Origin: Candidatus Pelagibacter communis
Lineage (GTDB): Bacteria > Pseudomonadota > Alphaproteobacteria > Pelagibacterales > Pelagibacteraceae
Reading direction: 5' to 3'
NCBI RefSeq assembly: GCF_012932795.1
Contig: NZ_LANA01000002.1
Coordinates: forward strand, 124,001-188,000
Length of the DNA: 64,000 bases
Positions within the stretch are counted from its first letter, which is position 1. Each line of letters opens with the position of its first letter. Of this stretch, positions 16,148 to 24,899 are shown piece by piece. Under the pieces are notes generated by a model. It did not search any database and was not told the DNA's origin. It saw only the letters and a program-made list of their open reading frames with translations. The translations under genes and the position numbers were made by a program.

Positions 16148-17494
16148 ATGAGCTCAGAAAATAGAACTTCAGTACCAAATTCCTTAAATGAACATTGGAT
16201 GCCATTTACATCTAACAAAGATTTTAAAGCTAACCCTAGATTGATTACTGAAGCTAAAGGAGTTTATTTAAAAACTCATCATGGAAAAACACAAATTGAT
16301 GCAAGCTCAGGATTATTTTGTAATCCATTAGGCCACGGTAGAAAAGAAATTACTGAAGCTGTAACAAAACAATTAGAAACATTAGACTATGCTCAACCTT
16401 TTCAACAAGGTTTTGGTGGTTCATTTGAACTTGCAACAAAAATTTCAAAACATACTCCAGGTGATTTAAACAAAATGTTTTATACTATTTGTGGATCAAC
16501 AGCAGTAGAAACAGCTCTTAAGATTGCTATCGCTTACCACAGAGCAAAAGGTCATGCGGAGAGATTTAGATTTGTAGGACGTGAACGTGGTTATCATGGA
16601 ATGAATATTGGATGTATTTCAGTTGGAGGAATGGTAAATAATATAAAAACATTTGCAAGTGTTTTAATGCCAGGAGTTCAACACATAAGTCATACACATT
16701 TACCAGAGCATAAGTTTGTTAGTGGTCAACCAGAAACAGGAGATTACTTGGCAAATGATTTAGAAACAATTTGTGCAAACTTCGGTGGAGAAAATATTGC
16801 TGCATGTATTGTTGAACCAATTGCAGGATCAACAGGAACACTCGTTCCGCCAAAAGGATATTTACAAAAGTTAAGAGAAATTTGTGATAAACATGGAATA
16901 CTTTTAATTTTTGATGAAGTTATTACAGGTTGGGGTAGAACAGGATCTAAATTTGCAGCACAAGAATTTGGAGTAACTCCTGATATTATGACAATGGCAA
17001 AAGCTACAACTAATGGAGTTGTTCCAATGGGTGTGGTTGCTTGTAATGATTTTATTTATGACGCTGTAATGGATGCTTCACCAAAAGGTGCTGTTGAATT
17101 ATTTCATGGTTACACTTATTCGGGAATTCCAGTTGCAGTAGCTGCAGCATTAGCTGTACAAGATATTTTTGAAAAAGATGATATTTTTAATAGAGCCAAA
17201 AACTTAGCACCATACTTTCAAAAAGGATTATTTTCTCTTCAGGATTTGGAGTCAGTGGATAATATTAGAGGATACGGAATGATGGGTGGTATAGATATGA
17301 AATTAAATACTAAACCAGGTAAAGCTGGGTATGAGTGTTTTAAAGCTTGTTATGAAGCTGGAGTTAACTTTAAAGCTACAGGGGATTGTTTAATTATAGC
17401 TCCTCAGTTTATCTGTGAAGAAAAACATATAGATGAAATTATTGAAAAGTTAAGAACTGGTATTACGAACTACCAAAAAAATCAAAAAAACTAA
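16148..17494 (+). CDS. Omega-amino acid:pyruvate aminotransferase (taurine or beta-alanine type)
   Basis: This 448-residue class III PLP aminotransferase has the cofactor aspartate at D256 (IFDEVITGWGRTG) and the Schiff-base lysine at K285 (MAKATTNG). The start NEHWMPFTSNKDFK and the segment GRERGYHGMNIG closely recall omega-amino acid:pyruvate transaminases, the group that includes taurine-pyruvate aminotransferase (Tpa) and beta-alanine-pyruvate transaminase. It faces tauA divergently and is followed by alanine dehydrogenase, which would regenerate pyruvate. Tpa is therefore the favoured role: taurine plus pyruvate gives sulfoacetaldehyde plus alanine. Beta-alanine or GABA remain possible amino donors. 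Confidence 0.87.
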   Translation: MSSENRTSVPNSLNEHWMPFTSNKDFKANPRLITEAKGVYLKTHHGKTQIDASSGLFCNPLGHGRKEITEAVTKQLETLDYAQPFQQGFGGSFELATKISKHTPGDLNKMFYTICGSTAVETALKIAIAYHRAKGHAERFRFVGRERGYHGMNIGCISVGGMVNNIKTFASVLMPGVQHISHTHLPEHKFVSGQPETGDYLANDLETICANFGGENIAACIVEPIAGSTGTLVPPKGYLQKLREICDKHGILLIFDEVITGWGRTGSKFAAQEFGVTPDIMTMAKATTNGVVPMGVVACNDFIYDAVMDASPKGAVELFHGYTYSGIPVAVAAALAVQDIFEKDDIFNRAKNLAPYFQKGLFSLQDLESVDNIRGYGMMGGIDMKLNTKPGKAGYECFKACYEAGVNFKATGDCLIIAPQFICEEKHIDEIIEKLRTGITNYQKNQKN

Positions 17495-17537
17495 AATCTT
17501 TATTAAATTAAAGTGTTTGTAAAAAAGAAAATAAGTT

Positions 17538-18656
17538 ATGAAAATAGGCGTTCCTAAAGAAATCAAACCACAAGAACATCGTATTGGCTTAACCCCCGAA
17601 AGTGTTAAAACTTTAATATCAGAAGGACACGAGGTTTTAGTTGAAAACAATGGTGGTTTTGAAGCTGGTTTTGACAATGAACAGTACACCAGCATTGGTG
17701 CAAAAATAGTTGATAAAGCTGAGGATATTTTTAACGACGCTGACATAATAGTTAAAGTTAAAGAGCCCCAATCAGCTGAAGTTAAGATGATTAGAGAAAA
17801 CCAGGTCGTCTATACATATTTACACTTAGCTGCAGCAAAAGAATTAACTGAGGGTTTAATTAAGTCTAAAGGTGTTTGCATAGCTTACGAAACAGTAACA
17901 GATGATAATGGTAGATTACCACTTCTTGCACCAATGAGTGCAGTTGCTGGACGTATGTCAGTTCAAGCAGGAGCACATTGTTTAGAAAAAAATCAAAATG
18001 GTAGAGGACTTTTACTAGGTGGGGCACCAGGTGTTGAAGGTGGAACAGTTGTTATTTTAGGTGGTGGCGTAGTTGGTGAAAATGCTGCAGTGATTGCAAC
18101 AGGTATGAGAGCTAAAGTTCATATTGTTGATAAATCTGAAGCAAGGCTAAAACAATTAGTTGAAATATTTGGTGACAAAATAATTCCTGAACAAAGTAAT
18201 AAAATTGATTTAAATAAATTAGTAGCACAAGCTGATCTTTTAGTTGGAGGTGTTTTAATTCCTGGTGCTGAAGCTCCAAAACTTGTTACTAAACCAATGT
18301 TAAAATTAATGAAAAGAGGATCTGTAATTGTCGATGTTGCAATTGATCAAGGTGGTTGTGTTGAAACAAGTAGACCCACAACTCATGGCGATCCGACATA
18401 TATTATTGATGGTGTAGTTCATTACTGTGTAGCAAATATGCCAGGTGGAGTTCCAAGAACTTCAACAATTGCATTAAATAATGCTACACTACCTTACTTA
18501 GTTAAACTTGCAAATAAAGGTTATGAAAAAGCATTAAGAGAAGATAAAAATTTTCTAGCTGGATTAAATGTTCACAAGAGCATGGTAACTTATAAGGCAG
18601 TTGCAGATATATTTGGACATGAATTTATTGCACCAGAGAAAGCAATAACAAGTTAA
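17538..18656 (+). CDS. ald: Alanine dehydrogenase
   Basis: This 372-residue enzyme interconverts L-alanine and NAD with pyruvate, ammonia and NADH. The N terminus MKIGVPKEIKPQEHRIGLTP is diagnostic. The NAD-binding fingerprint GGGVVGENAA lies near residue 174, the substrate/catalytic His near residue 96 is in YTYLHLAAA, and the conserved aspartate is in VDVAIDQGG. Length is typical. It is 43 bases after the transaminase and 8 bases before the flavoprotein gene on the same strand, so the three probably form an operon. It would recycle the alanine made by transamination and release ammonium. Confidence 0.96.
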   Translation: MKIGVPKEIKPQEHRIGLTPESVKTLISEGHEVLVENNGGFEAGFDNEQYTSIGAKIVDKAEDIFNDADIIVKVKEPQSAEVKMIRENQVVYTYLHLAAAKELTEGLIKSKGVCIAYETVTDDNGRLPLLAPMSAVAGRMSVQAGAHCLEKNQNGRGLLLGGAPGVEGGTVVILGGGVVGENAAVIATGMRAKVHIVDKSEARLKQLVEIFGDKIIPEQSNKIDLNKLVAQADLLVGGVLIPGAEAPKLVTKPMLKLMKRGSVIVDVAIDQGGCVETSRPTTHGDPTYIIDGVVHYCVANMPGGVPRTSTIALNNATLPYLVKLANKGYEKALREDKNFLAGLNVHKSMVTYKAVADIFGHEFIAPEKAITS

Positions 18657-18664
18657 AATTATTT

Positions 18665-21109
18665 ATGGATAGAAAACTTCCAACCAACGCAAAAGTTGTT
18701 GTGATTGGAGGTGGTGTTGCAGGTTGCTCAGTTGCTTATCATTTAGCAAAATTTGGCTGGAAAGATACAATTCTTTTAGAAAGAGACCAGTTAACCTCGG
18801 GTACTACTTGGCATGCTGCTGGTCTAGTTGGTCAATTAGGAGCTACAGCTTCTATTACAAAACTTAGAAAATACTCTTTAAATTTATATAAAGATTTAGA
18901 AAAAAAAACTGAACTTTCAACTGGATTAAAGCAAAACGGTGCAATCACAATTGCAAGCACAAAAGAAAGATTACAAGAATTATTAAGACAAGCAACTGCT
19001 GCACAGTTATTCGACGTAAATGTTGAAGTTTTAGATAAAAAAAAAGTCAAAGATTTGTACCCTGTAATTCATGATGAGGATATTTATGGTGGTGTTTACA
19101 TGCCAGAAGATGGTCAAGCAGATCCCGTAGGAGTAACCAATGTTTTAGCAAAAGCTGCAAAAATGGAAGGTGTAAAAATAATTGAAAAAACACCAGTTGA
19201 AAAAATTTTAATAAAAGATGGTAAAATTGCTGGAGTTCAAACACAGTTTGGTAAAATTGATTGTGAATATGTAGTTCTTGCAACTGGAATGTGGTCAAGA
19301 CAAATTGGTGAAGATATTGGTGTAAGTATTCCATTATATCCCAATGAACATTTTTATATCATAACTGAACCAATGAAAGATTTACCAAAAAACCTTCCTG
19401 TTTTAAGGGATTATAATAATTGTCTTTATTTAAAAGAAGATGCTGGCAAAATGCTTGTTGGGATATTTGAACCTAATGCCAAAAATGCTTTTAAGGAAAA
19501 AGGCAAAGTACCAAATGATTTTTCTTTTGGTGAGTTTCCAGACGACTTTGATCATTTTGAACCTTATCTAGAAAAGTCCTTTAAAAGATTGCCAATGTTA
19601 GAAACCGCAGGAATTAGAAAATTTTTTTCAGGCCCTGAGTCATTTACACCAGATACTCAATATCTTTTAGGAGAGACCGCTGAAGTAAAAAATTTATTCA
19701 CTTGTTGTGGTTTTAATAGCATTGGAATTGCAAGTTCTGGTGGTGCAGGGCGTGTTACGGCTGAGTGGATGATAAATGGATATATGAATGAAGATTTATA
19801 TTCGCTTGATATAAAAAGATTTCAAAAATTTCATTCATCAAAAAAATTTATCATGGAGAGAGTAACAGAAACGCTAGGAGATTTGTATGGAATGCATTGG
19901 CCTTATAAACAGCATCACACCTCAAGAAATCAAAGAATATTACCCTATCACGATGAATTAAAAAAGGAAGGAGCATGCTTTGGTGTATCGGGTGAATATG
20001 AAAGACCTATGTGGTATGCAAGAAATAATGAAAAAGCTAAATATGAATATAGTTTTGATTATCAAAATTGGTATCCATCAGTTGAATATGAAACCAATAA
20101 TACTATTACCAATGTTGGTTTATATGAATTATCTCCATTTTCAAAATATGAAATAAAAGGAGAGTTAGCGCATATTGAATTACAAAGATTATGTACAGCA
20201 AACATTAAAAATGAAATAGGTAGATCAACTTATACTCAAATGCTAAATGTAGCCGGAGGTATTGAAACGGACTTAACAGTTATTTGTATTAAAAAAGATC
20301 ATTTTAGAATAATAAGTTCAGCTGCAACAAGAACACATGACAAAGCTCATATTTTAAAACATCTATCCCCAACTTTAAATTTTGAGGACATTACTGATGA
20401 ACTTGTTTGTTTAGGAATTTTTGGACCTAAAAGCAGAGATTTAATTTCAAAAATTTCAAAAGATGATTTTAAAAATGAAAAATTTAAGTTCGGTGATGGT
20501 AAATTTGTAAATATTGACTCAAAAAAAGTTTGGGTGCAAAGATTATCTTATGTAGGGGAATTAGGTTTTGAAATCTATATAGATAATAAAGATGCAAAAG
20601 AAGTTTATCAATTAATTGTTAAGGAGGGTAAAAATCATAATTTATCACACTGTGGATCTCATGCAATGGATACAATGAGAATGGAAAGTGGTTTCTTACA
20701 CTGGGGTCATGATATTTCACCAGAAGAAAATCAATATGAAGCAGGATTAAATTTTGCAATTAGTTTCAAAAAAGAAATAAATTTTATTGGAAAAGAGAGC
20801 CTATTAAAACTTAAAGAAAAAATACATACAAGAAGATTTATTATGTTATCAATAGTAAACAGTAAACCAGGTGCTCCACTATTGCTTCATGAAGAGCCTA
20901 TTTATCTAAAAGATAAAATTATAGGTAGAACAACTTCTGGAAATTATTCTTTTAATTATAAAAAAAATCTTTCTTTTGGATATGTTAAGTCAGAATATTC
21001 AAATGAAGAATTAGGAAAAATGGATCTATATGTTGAGGTGGCCAAAATAAAATACCCAGTTATGGTAGAAGCTGTTCCTTTAAAAGATAAGCAGACTAGA
21101 CTTTTATAA
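18665..21109 (+). CDS. Dimethylglycine/sarcosine dehydrogenase-like flavoprotein with GcvT domain
   Basis: This 814-residue two-domain enzyme combines an N-terminal FAD-dependent amine oxidoreductase domain with a C-terminal GcvT-like folate domain. The dinucleotide motif VIGGGVAGCS lies near residue 13. The TTWHAAGLVGQ stretch near residue 50 carries the histidine that binds FAD covalently in this family. The second half (about 430-800) contains GcvT landmarks such as GIFGPKSRDL, YVGELGFEIY and MRMESGFLHWG. It likely oxidatively demethylates dimethylglycine or sarcosine and passes the methyl carbon to tetrahydrofolate. This would continue breakdown of betaine. Exact substrate is not resolvable by eye. 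Confidence 0.9.
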   Translation: MDRKLPTNAKVVVIGGGVAGCSVAYHLAKFGWKDTILLERDQLTSGTTWHAAGLVGQLGATASITKLRKYSLNLYKDLEKKTELSTGLKQNGAITIASTKERLQELLRQATAAQLFDVNVEVLDKKKVKDLYPVIHDEDIYGGVYMPEDGQADPVGVTNVLAKAAKMEGVKIIEKTPVEKILIKDGKIAGVQTQFGKIDCEYVVLATGMWSRQIGEDIGVSIPLYPNEHFYIITEPMKDLPKNLPVLRDYNNCLYLKEDAGKMLVGIFEPNAKNAFKEKGKVPNDFSFGEFPDDFDHFEPYLEKSFKRLPMLETAGIRKFFSGPESFTPDTQYLLGETAEVKNLFTCCGFNSIGIASSGGAGRVTAEWMINGYMNEDLYSLDIKRFQKFHSSKKFIMERVTETLGDLYGMHWPYKQHHTSRNQRILPYHDELKKEGACFGVSGEYERPMWYARNNEKAKYEYSFDYQNWYPSVEYETNNTITNVGLYELSPFSKYEIKGELAHIELQRLCTANIKNEIGRSTYTQMLNVAGGIETDLTVICIKKDHFRIISSAATRTHDKAHILKHLSPTLNFEDITDELVCLGIFGPKSRDLISKISKDDFKNEKFKFGDGKFVNIDSKKVWVQRLSYVGELGFEIYIDNKDAKEVYQLIVKEGKNHNLSHCGSHAMDTMRMESGFLHWGHDISPEENQYEAGLNFAISFKKEINFIGKESLLKLKEKIHTRRFIMLSIVNSKPGAPLLLHEEPIYLKDKIIGRTTSGNYSFNYKKNLSFGYVKSEYSNEELGKMDLYVEVAKIKYPVMVEAVPLKDKQTRLL

Positions 21110-21149
21110 TTATAGTTGCCCAGAAAAATTATTATGATTATATTGTATT

Positions 21150-21371
21150 ATGTATAAAAGCTATTTTCATAATGGAAAATTAACAAAAGAAACAATAGAA
21201 AAAAAAGTATCACCTCATACTAGCATAATAAGCCCAAAAAAAATTGTTGATATTAATAAATTACTAAATCGAGTAAAATTAGAAAAAAAAAATAAAAAAA
21301 AAGAAAACTTAATTTTAGTTGGAATGGTCTGTTTTATCACAACAATTATTGTTGCAATTTCAATTATTTAA
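21150..21371 (+). CDS. Small membrane protein of unknown function
   Basis: This 73-residue protein is basic over most of its length, with a lysine-rich segment (about 40-52) followed by one hydrophobic helix (about 53-73) that ends the protein. It looks like a C-tail-anchored single-pass membrane peptide. No family is recognised. It follows the flavoprotein by 40 bases on the same strand. The reading frame, codon use and clean hydrophobic tail support a real gene. Confidence 0.6.
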   Translation: MYKSYFHNGKLTKETIEKKVSPHTSIISPKKIVDINKLLNRVKLEKKNKKKENLILVGMVCFITTIIVAISII

Positions 21372-21610
21372 ACCCAATTTTATAAAAAGGTATTATTGAA
21401 CTAAGTATCAAACTAATAACATTTGCTAATATTACTGGTAAATCACGCATTATTAATCCAAAAATCAACCTAGATAAAGCTCCAATAGTAAAAAATTAAA
21501 AACATGCTAAGTGAAATATCTTTTGTATTTTTTGATTTATAAACCTAATTGCTTGAGGTAAAAAAACTGCAGTAGTACAAAATACTGAAAAAATCCAATA
21601 TACTTTATTA
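21364..21610 (-). pseudogene. Decayed SemiSWEET/MtN3-type sugar transporter
   Basis: Reading the minus strand gives pieces of a SemiSWEET protein in changing frames. The first piece has VFCTTAVFLPQAIRFINQK, the second DISLSMFLIF, and the third, after another shift, LIFGLIMRDLPVILANVISL then a final SSIIPFYK. In order they follow the PQ-loop SemiSWEET pattern, including the FLPQ motif and a DLP-anchored last helix. At least two frameshifts (near 21510-21515 and near 21485-21490) interrupt it, and I see no start codon in frame. The remnant overlaps the 3' end of the small gene on the other strand. Confidence 0.75.
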
Positions 21611-21629
21611 TAAAATCTAAAATGTTATT

Positions 21630-22229
21630 TTATGGAACTAACCAAGTATTTTTATTTGTTTCTAAATTAAATCTTGCTCTTCTATGACCTTTAGCAGCAA
21701 GATAAAGCCACTCAATACTTTTTACTTTACACTGAATAACAGTAAAATTTTTATATCCTATCTCACTATCATCCATAGTAAATTCAAAATTATCTAACTC
21801 AGGTTTTAATCCTGATGTTGGGTTATTGGATTCTGTACCTGGTCCATTATCAACTAGATAACATTTTCTACTCATATGACCTGTTTTTAACCAAGAGTGT
21901 TTTGTAATATCATTTTTATGATTAACAATGCACTCAACTTTAAGTCTAACTTGGATCTTGTCATCTTTATCGTAAAATAACATTGATGCATTTTTATTTG
22001 CTTTTAATTTAGCAATTTTATGTGATCTGATATCACTATGGTATTGAAGAAGTTCATTTTCTCGATCTGACTTTCTAAGAACTACAATTCTTCCATCAAA
22101 GTCTTTCTGATCTCCACAGATAAACACAGGAATTCTAAATTGAGAGTTTCTATCCTTGATAGCATTATCGAACATTGACCAAATTTTATTTTTGATCTCC
22201 TCAAAATCTTCGTAGTATGCTGGTTGCAT
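21630..22229 (-). CDS. Pyridoxamine 5'-phosphate oxidase-like FMN-binding protein
   Basis: This 199-residue cytoplasmic protein has the split-barrel flavin fold. The segment GRIVVLRKSDRENELLQYHSD, followed by SHKIAKLKANKNASMLFYD, is the PNPOx-type FMN-binding core. The end WLYLAAKGHRRARFN is also family-like. It lacks the full C-terminal dimerisation region of true PdxH, so it is better regarded as a PNPOx-like oxidoreductase of unknown substrate. It lies six bases downstream of the beta-hydroxyacid dehydrogenase gene on the same strand. Confidence 0.8.
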   Translation of the reverse strand: MQPAYYEDFEEIKNKIWSMFDNAIKDRNSQFRIPVFICGDQKDFDGRIVVLRKSDRENELLQYHSDIRSHKIAKLKANKNASMLFYDKDDKIQVRLKVECIVNHKNDITKHSWLKTGHMSRKCYLVDNGPGTESNNPTSGLKPELDNFEFTMDDSEIGYKNFTVIQCKVKSIEWLYLAAKGHRRARFNLETNKNTWLVP

Positions 22230-22235
22230 TATAGA

Positions 22236-23105
22236 TTATTTACTAAGTCTTTTAATCAAACTAGAAGTGTCCCAACGGTTTCCACCCATCTCTTGAACTT
22301 CACCATAATATTTATCAATAACTTCAGTTACTGGTAAAAGAGAACCATTATTTTTAGCTTCATCCATTGCAATTTTTAAATCTTTTCTCATCCAATCAAC
22401 TGCAAAACCAAATTCAAACTTATCATCAATCATAGTTTTGTACCTATTTTCCATTTGCCAAGATTGAGCAGCACCTTTAGATATAACTTCAATTACATCT
22501 TCCATATTTAAACCAGCTTTTTTCCCAAAATTAATTGCTTCAGATAAACCTTGAACAAGACCTGCAATACAAATTTGGTTAACCATTTTTGCTAATTGAC
22601 CATTACCTGCGCCACCTAATAATTTCATTTTTTTGCTGTAACAATCAATTTTATCTTTAACTTTATCAAAATCAGCTTGATCACCACCAATCATAACAGT
22701 TAGTGCACCATTTTCTGCACCAGCTTGACCACCTGATACTGGTGCATCTAATGATCCAAATCCATTTTTTTTTGCAAATTCATAAATCTCTCTTGCGATT
22801 GTTGCGGAAGCTGTAGTGTTATCAACATAGATAGCACCTTTTTTAATTGTTTTAAAAATACCATTGTCACCAAAAGTTACCTCACGAAGATCGTTATCAT
22901 TTCCAACGCATGTGAATATATATTCTGCACCATCAGCTGCTTCAGCAGGAGTATTGGCTTTAGATCCTTTGAATTCTTTGACCCACTTATCTGCTTTTGA
23001 AGAAGTTCTATTATAAACAGTTACATTGTGACCAGCTTTTGATATATAACCAGCCATTGGATAACCCATGACACCAAGACCAATGAAAGCAACATTACAA
23101 GACAT
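22236..23105 (-). CDS. Beta-hydroxyacid dehydrogenase (3-hydroxyisobutyrate / tartronate semialdehyde reductase family)
   Basis: This 289-residue NAD(P)-dependent enzyme has the N-terminal fingerprint GLGVMGYPMAG (8-18), the substrate-binding DAPVSGGQAGAENGAL stretch and the catalytic lysine in GNGQLAKMVNQ near residue 170. The WQMENR and DWMRKDL segments are also typical of the family. The substrate (3-hydroxyisobutyrate, tartronate semialdehyde, succinic semialdehyde or similar) cannot be decided from sequence. It is divergent from the transporter gene starting 14 bases away, so both promoters must overlap coding DNA. Confidence 0.9.
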   Translation of the reverse strand: MSCNVAFIGLGVMGYPMAGYISKAGHNVTVYNRTSSKADKWVKEFKGSKANTPAEAADGAEYIFTCVGNDNDLREVTFGDNGIFKTIKKGAIYVDNTTASATIAREIYEFAKKNGFGSLDAPVSGGQAGAENGALTVMIGGDQADFDKVKDKIDCYSKKMKLLGGAGNGQLAKMVNQICIAGLVQGLSEAINFGKKAGLNMEDVIEVISKGAAQSWQMENRYKTMIDDKFEFGFAVDWMRKDLKIAMDEAKNNGSLLPVTEVIDKYYGEVQEMGGNRWDTSSLIKRLSK

Positions 23106-23119
23106 AAATTTTATTTCCT

Positions 23120-24328
23120 ATGTTTAAAAGTTTGAATTTTAAAGTAATTTTATTTGGTTTCATATTTACATTTTTTTCAAGTTTTGGACAGAGTTTTTTT
23201 TTAGGACTGTTCAATTCAAGCATAAGGGACGCACTTTCTATCACGCATGGTCAATTTGGATCAATATATGCGTCTGCAACTTTATTAAGTAGTTTTATAC
23301 TTGTTTGGGTTGGTAAAAAAATTGATGACTTTAATATTTTAAAATTTTCATCATATGTAATTATTCTATTATCTATTTCTTGTTTTTTATTTTCTAAAAT
23401 TTCATCGATAGTTTTTTTATTTATATCAATATTTCTAATGAGACTATCAGGGCAGGGTTTAATGTCTCATACAGCAACCACAACTATTGCAAGGTTTTTT
23501 GAAAAAAGTAGGGGAAGAGCACTAAGTACAACTTGGCTTGGTTTATCGTTAGCTGAATTTATTTTGCCATTATTAATTATCTTTTTATTAACCTTTATTG
23601 ATTGGAGAAATATTTGGATAGCAATTTCGATTTCAGTTATTATCATTTTACCAATAGTCATCATTACATTAGTTAAAAATGTTAAATTAGATTCAAGAGA
23701 AAAGTCTAGTGTTTTAAATATTAAAACCAAAGATATAAAACAATGGACGAGAGTTGAAGTTTTAAAAGATTATCGTTTTTATATTATATGTTTAAGCATG
23801 CTAGCAATGCCCTGGATTGCAACAGGTACGTTTGTCTATCAATCTTTTATAGTGTCATCAAAAAATTGGGGCCCATATGTAATTGCACAGTCCTTTATGG
23901 TGTATTCAGTTTTATCTGTATTAACTTTATTTTTATCTGGTTTTTTGATTGATAAATTTAGTAGCCGAAGATTATTAATTTATATGAATATTCCTTTACT
24001 ACTTTCAACTTTTGTACTTCACTATTTTAATTCACCTATTTCTTCTTTTGCATTTTTAGGTTTAATTGGAATTTCAAATGGTCTTGCTAATATTCTAGGA
24101 TCTTCTACCTGGGCAGAAATTTATGGAGTTAAATATATTGGTTCAATTAAAGCTTTAACAACTGCGCTTATGGTGTTTTCAACTGCTTTTGGAACAGCTT
24201 TATTTGGATTTCTTATAGATAAAAGCTTTTCTGTTGAACAAATTGCTCTAGTTTCAGGTTCTTACATATTAATTGCAATATCACTGTTATTCTTAATAAA
24301 AAATAAGCTAAACCCTCAATATTTATAA
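23120..24328 (+). CDS. Major facilitator superfamily transporter
   Basis: This 402-residue integral membrane protein has about 12 hydrophobic helices in two halves joined by a charged loop (about 190-210). The first half carries a loop 2-3 segment (VGKKIDDF) like the MFS motif A region, and the second half has the matching FLIDKFSSRRLL loop. No substrate-specific motif is evident. It is divergent from the beta-hydroxyacid dehydrogenase, which could hint at a hydroxyacid substrate, but this is weak. Confidence 0.85.
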   Translation: MFKSLNFKVILFGFIFTFFSSFGQSFFLGLFNSSIRDALSITHGQFGSIYASATLLSSFILVWVGKKIDDFNILKFSSYVIILLSISCFLFSKISSIVFLFISIFLMRLSGQGLMSHTATTTIARFFEKSRGRALSTTWLGLSLAEFILPLLIIFLLTFIDWRNIWIAISISVIIILPIVIITLVKNVKLDSREKSSVLNIKTKDIKQWTRVEVLKDYRFYIICLSMLAMPWIATGTFVYQSFIVSSKNWGPYVIAQSFMVYSVLSVLTLFLSGFLIDKFSSRRLLIYMNIPLLLSTFVLHYFNSPISSFAFLGLIGISNGLANILGSSTWAEIYGVKYIGSIKALTTALMVFSTAFGTALFGFLIDKSFSVEQIALVSGSYILIAISLLFLIKNKLNPQYL

Positions 24329-24336
24329 AATTAACC

Positions 24337-24365
24337 TTGATTTTTTTTTAACCACTGTATAGATA
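24337..24365 (+). promoter_or_regulatory. Candidate promoter for rpoZ with almost no leader
   Basis: TTGATT (24337-24342) and TAGATA (24360-24365) are spaced by 17 bases; TATAGA at 24358 is an alternative -10. Transcription would begin about 24371, on or next to the rpoZ ATG at 24372, implying a leaderless message. No ribosome site is visible in the short interval. Confidence 0.45.
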
Positions 24366-24371
24366 CTGCGC

Positions 24372-24899
24372 ATGGCAAGAGTAACAGTTGAAGATTGTAT
24401 AGATAAAGTAGATAGTCCTTACGAGTTAGTAATGGTAGCAAAAGAGAGAGCTGTTCAACTAAATTCGGGATTAGAGCCAACACTTGATAGAGATAACGAT
24501 AAAAATACAGTTATATCATTAAGAGAAATTGCTTCAGAAAAAATAAAAGTAACTGACCTAACTGAAAGTGCAATTTTAAAACTTAGAAAGCATGTTGAGC
24601 AAGTTGATGATGGTTCAGATGATGATGAAGTAGTAGGTGATGATTTTGAAAATATGTATAAAGGTGAAATCTCTAAAAGTGGAACGCCCATTCTGCCGTC
24701 AAAAAGAGCTAGAAAGATTCCAGAAAAAATTCAAGTAGCCCCAGAAGATTTAGAGGAATTAAATGCAAAAGCAGAACCTGAAATTGAAGCTGGCTTAGAA
24801 ACAGATATTAATAATGAAGAGGTAGAGGTTTCTTTAGATGAAATCGCCGAAACAGAAACTACTGAAGATAAATCAGAAGAAACTGACTCTAATAGTTAA
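24372..24899 (+). CDS. rpoZ: DNA-directed RNA polymerase omega subunit with acidic C-terminal tail
   Basis: This is the small assembly subunit of RNA polymerase. The first about 75 residues are standard omega: [20 protein letters not shown], then VAKERAVQL and an [11 protein letters not shown] segment. The remaining about 100 residues form a low-complexity tail very rich in Glu and Asp, giving 175 residues where about 90-130 is usual. The tail is in frame without repeats or frameshift. The gene shares a TTAA with the convergent CoA-transferase gene, so both stop codons use the same four bases. Confidence 0.92.
   Translation: MARVTVEDCIDKVDSPYELVMVAKERAVQLNSGLEPTLDRDNDKNTVISLREIASEKIKVTDLTESAILKLRKHVEQVDDGSDDDEVVGDDFENMYKGEISKSGTPILPSKRARKIPEKIQVAPEDLEELNAKAEPEIEAGLETDINNEEVEVSLDEIAETETTEDKSEETDSNS

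Noticed and set aside
18657..18664. A glycine or SAM riboswitch before the one-carbon flavoprotein gene
   Set aside because: Only eight bases separate it from alanine dehydrogenase, and no riboswitch-like region is present upstream of the aminotransferase either.
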